Source of the DNA: Desulfobulbaceae bacterium UBA2273
GTDB lineage: Bacteria; Desulfobacterota; Desulfobulbia; Desulfobulbales; Desulfurivibrionaceae
Assembly (NCBI GenBank): GCA_002347095.1
Contig: DDWZ01000016.1
Span: 1-64,000 of the forward strand
Reading direction: 5' to 3'
Length of the DNA: 64,000 nt
Under the pieces are notes generated by a model. That model was given only the letters and a program-made list of their open reading frames with translations. It was not told the origin of the DNA and did no database searches. This document shows positions 56,270-64,000 of this stretch, in pieces. Both the position numbers and the translations under genes were made by a program. Position 1 is the stretch's first letter; each line of letters begins with the position of its first letter.

Positions 56270-57963
56270 AAAAGATGCGCAGTGATGCAATACGCAAAGG
56301 GGTGGAGCGGGCGCCGCATCGTTCCCTGCTCAAGGCCATGGGCTACACCAACGAGGAGATCAGTCGGCCCCTGATCGGCATTGCGCACGCCCACAACGAG
56401 ATCATCCCCGGTCATGTCCATCTGGACAAGATTCTGGAAGCGGTGAAAACCGGGGTCCGCATCGCCGGAGGCACCCCCATCGCCTTCGGGACCATCGGGG
56501 TCTGCGATGGCTTGGCCATGAACCACAAGGGCATGAAGTATTCCCTGGCCAGCCGTGAGATCATTGCCGATTCGGTGGAGATCATGGCCATGGCCCATCC
56601 CTTTGACGCCCTGGTGATGATCCCCAACTGCGACAAGGTGACGCCCGGCATGCTCATGGCCATGCTGCGGGTCAATATCCCGGCCATCATGGTGAGCGGC
56701 GGCCCCATGCTCACCGGGCGTTTCCGCGGTAAGGACGTGCATCTGGTCAGCGTTTTCGAAGGGGTTGGCCGGGTGAAGGCCGAGACCATGAGCCTGGAAG
56801 AGCTGGACGAACTCGAGGATCATGCCTGCCCCGGCTGCGGTTCCTGCGCCGGGATGTTCACCGCCAATTCGATGAACTGCCTCACCGAGGCCATCGGCCT
56901 CGGTTTGCCGGGCAACGGCACCATTCCGGCGGTGGCCGCGGCCCGGATCCGGCTGGCCAAGGAAGCGGGTATGGCGGTGATGCGGCTGTTGGCCGACGAT
57001 ATCCGTCCCCGGGATATCGCCACCCGCGCCGCCTTTGAGAACGCCATGGCCATCGACATGGCCCTGGGCTGTTCCACCAATACCGTCCTCCATGTCCCTG
57101 CCATCGCCAAGGAGGCAGGGGTAGATCTGCCCCTGGCCCTGTTCAATGAGGTGAGCGAGCGGGTGCCCCATCTCTGCAGCCTGATTCCCGGCGGGCCGCA
57201 CAGTCTGCAGCAGTTGGACGAGGCAGGCGGAGTACAAGCGGTGATGCGCGAACTGCTCAACACCGAAGCGGGCCTGAATCTGGAAGTGATGACCGTTACC
57301 GGCAAGACCTTGGGCGAAAATTTGGAAAAGGTCCGGGTGCGGGATGCCGACATCATCCGGCCCGTGGATGAGCCTTATCACGAATTCGGCGGCATAGCCG
57401 TGCTCTACGGAAATCTGGCCCCGGACGGCTGCGTGGTCAAGCAGTCGGCGGTGGCCGAAGAGATGCTCAAGCACAGCGGCCCGGCCCGGGTGTTCGAATC
57501 CGAGGACGAGGCCCAGGCCGCTATTTTAGGCGGCAAGATCAAGGAAGGGGATGTGGTGGTCATCCGCTATTGCGGCCCCAAGGGCGGACCCGGCATGCCG
57601 GAAATGCTCTCCCCGACCTCGGCCATTGTCGGCATGGGGCTCGGCAAGAGCGTGGCCCTGATCACCGACGGCCGTTTCAGCGGCGGCACCCAGGGCGCCT
57701 GTATCGGCCATGTTTCGCCGGAAGCGGCGGATGGCGGCCCCATTGCCTTTGTCGAGGAAGGGGACCGGATCACCATCGATATCCGGCACAAATCCATCGA
57801 ACTGGCGGTGGCGGAAGGGATTCTGGTCCAGCGGCAGCACAACTGGCAGCCGCCAGCGCCCAAGATCACCAGCGGCTACGCAGCCCGTTATGCCCGGTTG
57901 GTGACCTCCGGCAGCACCGGCGCCGTTTTGAGAGATGATGCCTGCAACCGGCAGGCGGATTGA
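56266..57963 (+). CDS. ilvD: Dihydroxy-acid dehydratase
   Basis: 565 residues. Catalyses the third step of Ile/Val (and Leu/pantothenate) synthesis, dehydrating dihydroxy-acids to keto acids with an Fe-S cluster. Cysteines are seen in [12 protein letters not shown] and [17 protein letters not shown]; the active-site [12 protein letters not shown] motif is [20 protein letters not shown] 56266 follows the leader frame. lptD follows 69 bases after the stop. Confidence 0.96.
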   Translation: MKKMRSDAIRKGVERAPHRSLLKAMGYTNEEISRPLIGIAHAHNEIIPGHVHLDKILEAVKTGVRIAGGTPIAFGTIGVCDGLAMNHKGMKYSLASREIIADSVEIMAMAHPFDALVMIPNCDKVTPGMLMAMLRVNIPAIMVSGGPMLTGRFRGKDVHLVSVFEGVGRVKAETMSLEELDELEDHACPGCGSCAGMFTANSMNCLTEAIGLGLPGNGTIPAVAAARIRLAKEAGMAVMRLLADDIRPRDIATRAAFENAMAIDMALGCSTNTVLHVPAIAKEAGVDLPLALFNEVSERVPHLCSLIPGGPHSLQQLDEAGGVQAVMRELLNTEAGLNLEVMTVTGKTLGENLEKVRVRDADIIRPVDEPYHEFGGIAVLYGNLAPDGCVVKQSAVAEEMLKHSGPARVFESEDEAQAAILGGKIKEGDVVVIRYCGPKGGPGMPEMLSPTSAIVGMGLGKSVALITDGRFSGGTQGACIGHVSPEAADGGPIAFVEEGDRITIDIRHKSIELAVAEGILVQRQHNWQPPAPKITSGYAARYARLVTSGSTGAVLRDDACNRQAD

Positions 57964-58032
57964 GGATTGAAGGCAAACAGGCGGAGCGCCGGGTTGATCC
58001 GGCAACGCCGCATAACGCCTGACGGGGAAGAC

Positions 58033-60378
58033 ATGGCAGAGAGACGGATAACTCCAGGCGGCGTCCTGTGCAGCATCGTGGTGACCTTGGCCGTCCTTGC
58101 CGGCGCCGCCGGTCCCGTTCGGGCGTCGACTGGGACTATTCCCTGGGAAATCACGGCGGACAGCCTCGTCCGTCTGGACGAACCGAACAGTATCCTGGCC
58201 GAGGGCAATGTGGTCATGATCCGGCCCAAAAATCTGGGGCCCGGCGGCATGTTTATCAGGGCGGACTGGGCTCGGTACGATGTGGAGCGCGGTACGGTCA
58301 AGGCCCGGGGCAATGTCTACATCCTGTCCGGCCGGGACGAAATCACCGCCAAAAGCGTGGATATGGACCTTGGGTCCGAGACCGGCACCTTCAGGGATTC
58401 CACCATCTTCATGGCGGAAAACCACATGTATGTCACCGGGCAAGAGGTGGTGAAAACAGGGGAGTTCAGCTACACCCTGAAAAAAGGCTGGGCCACTGCC
58501 TGCAAACCCGAGGAAGGAAAAAGCCCGCCCTGGTCCTTTACCAGCAGCACCACCAAGCTCACCGTGGACGGCATGGCCCAGATGACCAACGCTGTTTTTC
58601 ATGTGAAAAACGCCCCCCTGGCCTATACCCCGTATTTCACCTTCCCGGCCAAGACCAAACGGGAAAGCGGCTTGCTCTTTCCGGAATGGTCGCATTCCAG
58701 CCGGAGCGGACTGGGCCTTATGGTTCCGCTTTTTCTCAATGTTTCCCCCAGCACGGATATCACCCTCTACCCCGGCTACCTCTCCGAGAGGGGCGTCCAG
58801 TATGGTGGAGAATTCCGCTATGTGAAAGGGCCTGAATCCTACGGAACCTTCATGCTCAGTTACATGCGCGATGATCTTGTCGAGGGCGCGGATCTCACGA
58901 ATGAATACAAAACGGACGACTTTATCCGGAGAGAGACCAACCGGTACTGGCTGCGGGGCAAGGCCAACCATGATTTCGGCGACAACCTGACCGGCAGGCT
59001 TGACCTTGATCTTGTTTCCGACCAGGATTATCTGCAGGAATTCCAGGAAGGCTCCATGGGCTATACGGCGAGCAATCTTCTGTTTCTCGATCAATTCGGC
59101 CGGGATCTCCGGGAGGAAACCATCTATGAGCGGGAGTCTTCCCTGCAGTTGGTCAAGGTTTGGTCGAACATGATTGCCAGCGGTGAATTGCGGACCAGGC
59201 AGGATACGCGCCATGATATCCTGCTTGGCACGGATGACGGGGACGGGGTGCTGGAGGAGGGGGAATACTCCATTGTATCCCGGACAACCAGCCCCCTGCA
59301 GGCTTTGCCCCGGCTTGATTTCACCGGGCGCATACCCATCAGCGGCACGCGGATGAGCACCGCCTGGGATTCCGAATACGTCAATTACTGGCGCGAAGAG
59401 GGGGTCGGAACCCAGCGGTTGGATCTGCACCCCAAGCTGATCTCTTTTCTGCCCCGGGGCGGATGGCTCGAGGGCAAGGTCAGCGGCGGGGCTCGGGAAA
59501 CTGCCTACCAGCTTGAATCCTACGGAGATTCCTCCTGGGATAAGGATCGTTTCCAGGATCGGCAGGCCTATGATTTCACCGGCAACATGGCGACTATCCT
59601 GCTGCGCGATTTTGACCTGGGAAAATCCGATTGGCTTGAGCACATGATCCGGCCCAACCTCGTGTATGAATACCTGACCAGGACCCAGGAACTGCCAAAT
59701 ATCGGTGACAGCCTTGGGTATTTTGACGGCGTGGATCGGTTGGAGCGGAAAAACTGGCTGACCTGGCAGTTCAATAACTATTTCACCGTGGGCGGCACCA
59801 ATAAAAAAGGTGACTTCTGGAACCGCAATCTCGGCATGTTCAAGGTCTTGCAGACCTATGACCTGCGGGAGGAAAATCCGGAAAGTTCAGGCTTGCCCGC
59901 CGAAGGCAGGCGCTATGATTGGTCGGATCTCAGGTTTGAGGCGACAGTATCCCCGGTGCCGAACTGGGCCCTCGGCTATCAGACCAACGTGAGCATGTAC
60001 GGGAAAAATGTGACCCGGTATGAGTTGCTCAACCAGTACAATTTTACCGGCGGGCATTCGTTGGGCCTCAATTACCGCTATCTCCAGGACAGCGGCATGA
60101 TCGCCCCCTATTTTTATACCGATCTCGGAGAATCGACCCATGACCTGATCGGCATGGCCGGGGTGCGGCTGACCGAAACCCTTTCCGCCGACGCCTATCT
60201 GGTCAAGTCGTTTTCCGAGGACCATACGGTGGAATCCAGGGTTCGCCTGATCTATCAACCCGCCTGTTGGATGGTGGAGCTGGAGACAAGCAAGACCCCC
60301 GATGACCAGCGGGTGATGCTCATCTTTTCCCTCGACGGTGTGGGCCGCTTTGCCCGCTTGGGTAAGAGCAATCTCTGA
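58033..60378 (+). CDS. lptD: LPS-assembly protein LptD
   Basis: 781 residues, near the E. coli length of 784. A signal peptide (VVTLAVLAGAAGPVRA) is followed by the OstA/LptA-like domain (about 40-175; ILAEGNVVMIRP, GTVKARGNVYILSGRDEI) and a C-terminal barrel (LRTRQDTRHDILLGTDDGDG, YLSERGVQYGGEFRY). It inserts LPS into the outer leaflet. ATG 58033 has GGGGAAG upstream; the in-frame extension to 57967 lacks a signal-type start. Confidence 0.93.
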   Translation: MAERRITPGGVLCSIVVTLAVLAGAAGPVRASTGTIPWEITADSLVRLDEPNSILAEGNVVMIRPKNLGPGGMFIRADWARYDVERGTVKARGNVYILSGRDEITAKSVDMDLGSETGTFRDSTIFMAENHMYVTGQEVVKTGEFSYTLKKGWATACKPEEGKSPPWSFTSSTTKLTVDGMAQMTNAVFHVKNAPLAYTPYFTFPAKTKRESGLLFPEWSHSSRSGLGLMVPLFLNVSPSTDITLYPGYLSERGVQYGGEFRYVKGPESYGTFMLSYMRDDLVEGADLTNEYKTDDFIRRETNRYWLRGKANHDFGDNLTGRLDLDLVSDQDYLQEFQEGSMGYTASNLLFLDQFGRDLREETIYERESSLQLVKVWSNMIASGELRTRQDTRHDILLGTDDGDGVLEEGEYSIVSRTTSPLQALPRLDFTGRIPISGTRMSTAWDSEYVNYWREEGVGTQRLDLHPKLISFLPRGGWLEGKVSGGARETAYQLESYGDSSWDKDRFQDRQAYDFTGNMATILLRDFDLGKSDWLEHMIRPNLVYEYLTRTQELPNIGDSLGYFDGVDRLERKNWLTWQFNNYFTVGGTNKKGDFWNRNLGMFKVLQTYDLREENPESSGLPAEGRRYDWSDLRFEATVSPVPNWALGYQTNVSMYGKNVTRYELLNQYNFTGGHSLGLNYRYLQDSGMIAPYFYTDLGESTHDLIGMAGVRLTETLSADAYLVKSFSEDHTVESRVRLIYQPACWMVELETSKTPDDQRVMLIFSLDGVGRFARLGKSNL

Positions 60379-60399
60379 TTCCGAGCGCAGGATGGCGGC

Positions 60400-61362
60400 A
60401 TGACCACGACGTATTACGACATCTTCAACGGGGATGCGGACGGCATCTGCGCCCTGCACCAGCTTCGCTTGGCAGAGCCTCGCGAGGCCACCCTGGTGAC
60501 CGGGGTGAAGCGGGACATCCGGCTGCTTGAGCAGGTAGCCCACGTGCGGGGGGCAGAGCTCACCGTGCTGGATATCTCTCTGGACAGCAACCGGACCACG
60601 CTCTTGCAACTGCTTGATTCCTGCCGGGTGTTCTATGTGGATCACCACTACGCCGGTGATCTGCCGCTCAGCCCCAACCTGATTGCCCACCTTGATCCCA
60701 GCCCTGAGATCTGCACCGCCCTCATTGTCGATGGACTCCTGGGCGGACGGTTCCGGGGTTGGGCTGTGGCTGCGGCCTTTGGCGACAATCTGCACGATTC
60801 GGCCCGCAAGGCGGCTGCCGCCCGGGGTTTGTCCGAGGCTCAGGTGGAGGGGTTGCGGGAGCTGGGCGAGTTGATGAACTACAACGGCTACGGGCACAAG
60901 GTGGCGGATCTGCATTTGCCGCCCCAGGCTCTCTACGCGGCGGTACAGCCCTATGCCGATCCCCTGGTCTTTTGTGCAGAGTCGCAGATTCCGGCCTTGT
61001 TGCGCCAGGGTTTTGCCGATGATCTCAGGCTGGCCAGGGAGGCGAAACCCCTGCGGGAAAAAGCCCATGGCCGGATTTTTGCTTTTCCCGCGGAAAAATG
61101 GGCCAGCCGGGTCGCCGGGGTGTTCAGCAACGAACGGGCCAGAGAGAAACCGGACATGGCCCACGCCCTGCTGGTGGACAATGGCGACGCCACCTTCATG
61201 GTCAGCGTGCGTGCGCCCCTTGCCCGGCGTTTTGGCGCCGATAGCCTGTGCCGCGCTTTTCCCACCGGCGGTGGCCGGGCCGGAGCCGGTGGGATCAATG
61301 CCCTGCCGGCCGGAGAGGTTGAAGACTTTTTTCAGAAATTTTTCGAGGTGTTTTCCCCATGA
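60400..61362 (+). CDS. DHH-family phosphoesterase
   Basis: 320 residues. DHH motifs: DIFNGDADGICALHQL, LDISLDSN and FYVDHHYAGDL (the DHH), and the C-terminal GGGRAGAGGINALP of a DHHA1-like domain. The family includes RecJ and NrnA-type nanoRNases and c-di-AMP phosphodiesterases; which of these this is cannot be told. The stop overlaps the mltB start (ATGA). Confidence 0.88.
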   Translation: MTTTYYDIFNGDADGICALHQLRLAEPREATLVTGVKRDIRLLEQVAHVRGAELTVLDISLDSNRTTLLQLLDSCRVFYVDHHYAGDLPLSPNLIAHLDPSPEICTALIVDGLLGGRFRGWAVAAAFGDNLHDSARKAAAARGLSEAQVEGLRELGELMNYNGYGHKVADLHLPPQALYAAVQPYADPLVFCAESQIPALLRQGFADDLRLAREAKPLREKAHGRIFAFPAEKWASRVAGVFSNERAREKPDMAHALLVDNGDATFMVSVRAPLARRFGADSLCRAFPTGGGRAGAGGINALPAGEVEDFFQKFFEVFSP

Positions 61363-62417
61363 GTTTTTCCGTGTTGCATAGAACCGTTGCCTGCCTGTCC
61401 CTTCTGTTGTCCTGCGCCATCTTTTCCTGCCCGCCGAGTTTTGCCGGGGCCGGGGCCGGGGAACCGTTGCCTCTGGCCGCCGACTTGGTCGAGGATGGTC
61501 AGGTTATCGATCTTGCCAGCCCGCGCTATCAGGAGCTGTTCCAGGAACTGGCGGCGCAGCACGGCTTCAGCCGGGAAGAACTGGACCAACTTTTTGCCGG
61601 GGTCACCATCAAGAAGCGGGTGCTGGAGCTCATGGATACCCAGTGGGAGGCCAAACCCTATTTCGAGTACTCGCCGCGCTTCATCACTCCGCAGATAATC
61701 CAGGAAGGCAAGAGGCTTCTGCACGAACACCGGGAGCTGCTGGACCGGGTTGAAAAAGAACTTGGCGTCGAGCGGGAGATTGTCGTGGCCATCTGGGGGA
61801 TTGAAAGCAAGTTCGGCGAGCACAAGGGGGGGTTCAGCATGTTTCAGACCCTCAATACCATGTTTGACGCCTATCCCCGCCGCAGCAAGTTCTATCGGGC
61901 TCAGTTGGTCGAATATCTGTTGCTGTGCAGGGAGAACGGGGTTGATCCGCTGGCCATCACCGGCTCCTATGGCGGGGCCTTTGGCCAGACCCAGTTCATT
62001 CCTTCAAGTTTCCGGCTTTATGCCGTGGATTTTGACGGGGATGGCCGCCGCGATGTCTGGGGGTCGGTGCCCGATGTCCTGGCCAGCATTGCCAACTATC
62101 TCCAGCGCTTCGGCTGGACCTTCAAGGGGCCGGTTTATTATGAACTCGGGTCGAAGCTGAAGGGGGAAAAGCTGGAAAAAGCCTATGCCAAAGGACGGAA
62201 AGGCTTTGTTAGCCGCGCGGCGGTGAAAAAGATCCAGGAGGTGGACCTGCCGCCTTCTCCGGAAAACAAGGAGCTGACCATTGTCGGTCTTGAGCTGTTG
62301 GACGGCGGGATGCGCTATGTGGCGGGCTATCCCAACTTCCAGGCCATCACCAAATGGAACAACTCCAACCGTTACGCCATGGTCGCCGTTGAACTGGCGG
62401 AAAAACTCAAGGAGTAG
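61359..62417 (+). CDS. mltB: Lytic murein transglycosylase B (MltB family)
   Basis: 352 residues. Signal-type N-terminus (LLLSCAIFSCPPSFAGA). Catalytic glutamate in WGIESKFGEHKG; other family blocks are FQTLNTMFDAYPRRS, GSYGGAFGQTQFIPSSF and DFDGDGRRDVWGS. Cleaves peptidoglycan to 1,6-anhydro-muropeptides in the periplasm. A Cys near position 24 could be a lipid site, but the lipobox is poor. ATG 61359 overlaps the upstream stop. Confidence 0.93.
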   Translation: MSFSVLHRTVACLSLLLSCAIFSCPPSFAGAGAGEPLPLAADLVEDGQVIDLASPRYQELFQELAAQHGFSREELDQLFAGVTIKKRVLELMDTQWEAKPYFEYSPRFITPQIIQEGKRLLHEHRELLDRVEKELGVEREIVVAIWGIESKFGEHKGGFSMFQTLNTMFDAYPRRSKFYRAQLVEYLLLCRENGVDPLAITGSYGGAFGQTQFIPSSFRLYAVDFDGDGRRDVWGSVPDVLASIANYLQRFGWTFKGPVYYELGSKLKGEKLEKAYAKGRKGFVSRAAVKKIQEVDLPPSPENKELTIVGLELLDGGMRYVAGYPNFQAITKWNNSNRYAMVAVELAEKLKE

Positions 62418-62447
62418 CGTTATTGGTTCCGGCTAGGATGGTGCGCT

Positions 62448-63770
62448 TCAGCGCTGAAAATACCGCTCGGTTTCCGTCTTGACCACCTGGGAGAGCAGCA
62501 GCAAGCCGACGATGTTGGGAATGGCCATCATCCCGTTCATCAGGTCGGAGAAATTCCAGACGAATTCCAGTTTCATCATCGCCCCCACAATCACCACCGC
62601 GACAAAGACCACCCGATACGGGGCAATGGCGCGGCGGCCCGCCAGATATTCGATGGCCTTTTCCCCGTAGTAATTCCAGCCGATCAGGGTGGAGTAGGCA
62701 AAGAGCGCCGTGGCCACGGCGACAATCACTACTCCGCCATTGCCCAGGGTCTGGCCGAAGCTGACACTGGTCAGTTGCCCCGGCGCGACCCCCTCCAGCC
62801 AGGCGTGACCGGTCAGAATCACCAGGGCGGTAATGGTGCAGACCACCAGGGTGTCGATGAAGGTCTGGGTCATGCTCACCAGCGCCTGCCTGACCGGATC
62901 GCGGGTCCGGGCGGCGGCAGCGGCAATGGGGGAGGAACCCAACCCCGACTCGTTGGAAAAGACGCCGCGGGCGATGCCGAAGCGCATGGAGGCGGCCACC
63001 ACCGAGCCGGCAAAGCCGCCGCTGGCAGCGATGGGGGTAAAGGCGTGTTGGAAGATCAGCCCCAAGGCCTGAGGGATTTCGCTGAGGTTGAGGGCCAGCA
63101 CCAGCAGCGCGGCACTGACATAGCCGACGATCATGAACGGCACCAAGAGCGAGGTGAACCTGCCGATGGACTTGATGCCGCCCAGAATCACCAACCCGGT
63201 AAGGAGCATCAGCACTGTGCCGGTGATCCAGGGCTCGACGCCGAAGGTTGATTGAAAAATGGTGGCCACGGCATTGGCCTGGGCCATATTGCCGATGCCG
63301 AAGGTGGCCAGGGCGGTGAACAGGGCGAAGAGCCAGGCCAGCTTGGGGAGACCAGCGCCCTTGGCCAGATAGTACATGGGGCCGCCGCGCATGCCGTGTT
63401 CGCCCTTTTCCCGGTACTTCACGGCCAGCACCGCTTCCGCGTATTTGGTGGCCATGCCGACCAGCCCGGTCATCCACATCCAGAACACAGCTCCGGGTCC
63501 GCCGAGGGTGATGGCGGTGGCCACGCCGACGATGTTGCCGATGCCCACCGTGGCGGCCAGGGCGGTCATTAGGGCGGCAAAATGGCTGATGTCGCCGTCG
63601 CCGGCATGCTCCTTGCGCCAGATCAAGCGCAGGGCGTGGGGCAGGGCGCGAAACTGCATGCCGCGCAGGATGACGGTCAGGTACAGGCCGGTGCCCACCA
63701 GGAGCACCAGCATGGGTGGTCCCCAGATCCAGCCGGAGAGGGTGGAGATCAATAACTCGATGGAAGCCAT
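62448..63770 (-). CDS. Sodium:alanine symporter (AGCS family)
   Basis: 440 residues with about ten to eleven membrane helices. AGCS signature region: TVGIGNIVGVATAITLGGPG, FWMWMTGLVGMATKYAEAV, REKGEHGMRGGPMYYLAKG and RFGIARGVFSNESGLGS. It imports alanine or glycine with Na+. It converges with mltB. A 13-bp inverted repeat lies 23-57 bases before the ATG. Confidence 0.93.
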   Translation of the reverse strand: MASIELLISTLSGWIWGPPMLVLLVGTGLYLTVILRGMQFRALPHALRLIWRKEHAGDGDISHFAALMTALAATVGIGNIVGVATAITLGGPGAVFWMWMTGLVGMATKYAEAVLAVKYREKGEHGMRGGPMYYLAKGAGLPKLAWLFALFTALATFGIGNMAQANAVATIFQSTFGVEPWITGTVLMLLTGLVILGGIKSIGRFTSLLVPFMIVGYVSAALLVLALNLSEIPQALGLIFQHAFTPIAASGGFAGSVVAASMRFGIARGVFSNESGLGSSPIAAAAARTRDPVRQALVSMTQTFIDTLVVCTITALVILTGHAWLEGVAPGQLTSVSFGQTLGNGGVVIVAVATALFAYSTLIGWNYYGEKAIEYLAGRRAIAPYRVVFVAVVIVGAMMKLEFVWNFSDLMNGMMAIPNIVGLLLLSQVVKTETERYFQR

Positions 63771-63792
63771 GGATGCGCCTTATAGAAAAGGT

Positions 63793-63827
63793 TTTTGACC
63801 GGGCAACGTGGGTCTGCCCGGTCAAAA
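63793..63827. promoter_or_regulatory. 13-bp inverted repeat before the alanine symporter
   Basis: TTTTGACCGGGCA (63793-63805) and TGCCCGGTCAAAA (63815-63827) are perfect inverted repeats around a 9-base loop. The T run precedes and the A run follows on both strands, so it is not a terminator in either direction. It sits in the leader of the minus-strand symporter gene and could be an operator or a regulatory RNA hairpin. Confidence 0.5.
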
Positions 63828-63866
63828 TACCTGAAAAGGCGGGGGAAGCAAAGGGGATAGTGGCCA

Positions 63867-64000
63867 GTGGGTCAGTTTGAAAAATCACAATTGCGGCTGC
63901 GTGCCAATGGAAATCTCCCCCATTTGTCCTGCCGCGCCTCGCAGACGAGGGCGGAAAAGACGCGGGAGGTAAGCGAAGACTCCGACTGTCTGAGGGCGAA
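63867..64000 (+). CDS. Open frame running off the window (possible partial gene or repeat)
   Basis: From GTG 63867 the frame stays open to the window end (about 45 codons: VGQFEKSQLRLRANGNLPHL, then SCRASQTRAEKTREVSEDSD). Codons look coding-like, but no start signal or family is clear. It could equally be the edge of a multicopy intergenic repeat; the small stem CCTCG/CGAGG (around 63936-63950) lies inside it. The product is unknown. Confidence 0.25.
   Translation, partial: MGQFEKSQLRLRANGNLPHLSCRASQTRAEKTREVSEDSDCLRA

Noticed and set aside
57526..59643. 705-codon minus-strand frame across ilvD and lptD
   Set aside because: It spans two well-supported genes on the other strand and has no recognisable domain.
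63771..64000. Glycine riboswitch before the alanine symporter
   Set aside because: I could not find the conserved tandem aptamer cores; only a simple inverted repeat is visible.

Overview
The window splits into two parts. Bases 1 to 27896 are the interior and left end of a Tn7-like transposon, and bases 27897 to 64000 are host chromosome. The host is a Gram-negative bacterium: it has LptD, MltB, MltG, outer-membrane phospholipase and RND pumps. The gene content and high-GC coding (rne beside radical-SAM genes, a YibQ-like deacetylase, DinG, SAM hydrolase, MOSC) would fit a sulfate-reducer or Desulfobacterota-type proteobacterium, but that placement is an inference from style and not from a marker gene. 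No rRNA, tRNA or CRISPR array was recognised.

Transposition module (1-6555, + strand): tnsB (5' part cut off or frame-disrupted), tnsC, tnsD and tnsE in a tight array. tnsD is split between two frames. The crossover interval holds a perfect -1 slippery heptamer (GGGAAAA, 4248-4254) followed by a strong hairpin whose loop contains the zero-frame stop. This looks like either programmed frameshifting or a recent lesion. The right end and tnsA lie off the window. The left end is at 27896: the minus strand begins TGTCTATA, followed by three spaced AAAATAAAGTT sites (27753-27887), the layout of the Tn7 left end with its three separate TnsB sites.

Cargo (6766-27225, nearly all +): two TetR regulators with visible palindromic operators, a MexA/MexB/OprM-type RND efflux operon, a 43-residue membrane peptide, a SAM methyltransferase, WrbA, an extended outer-membrane phospholipase A, an HD-GYP phosphodiesterase, a patatin phospholipase, a phasin-like coiled-coil protein, an ABC1/UbiB kinase, and a YhiI-RbbA-YhhJ type ABC exporter. 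Taken together the cargo reads as an envelope-stress, lipid and efflux package. An IS3-family transposase remnant lies between the cargo and the left end.

Host part: just outside the transposon is an orphan + strand terminator (27970-27998) that may belong to the gene on the far side of the insertion (glmS would be the Tn7 expectation). Then follow gmd, an Fcl/ColC-type epimerase-reductase and a ColD-type dehydratase with His in place of the PLP lysine (probable GDP-colitose route); a BioH-like esterase with bioC and bioD; a hybrid histidine kinase; ArsR plus a small membrane protein; SAM hydrolase; MOSC; dinG-ispB-yibQ; uspA; two unrecognised genes; a 134-base cruciform-capable element; a hexapeptide acyltransferase-like protein; lon; mltG; a B12-type radical SAM protein; an RNase E/G gene with a second radical SAM gene; HicAB and ParDE-like toxin-antitoxin pairs around a phzF gene; ilvD with a 12-codon leader; lptD; a DHH phosphoesterase; mltB; and a sodium:alanine symporter with a 13-bp inverted repeat in front of it.
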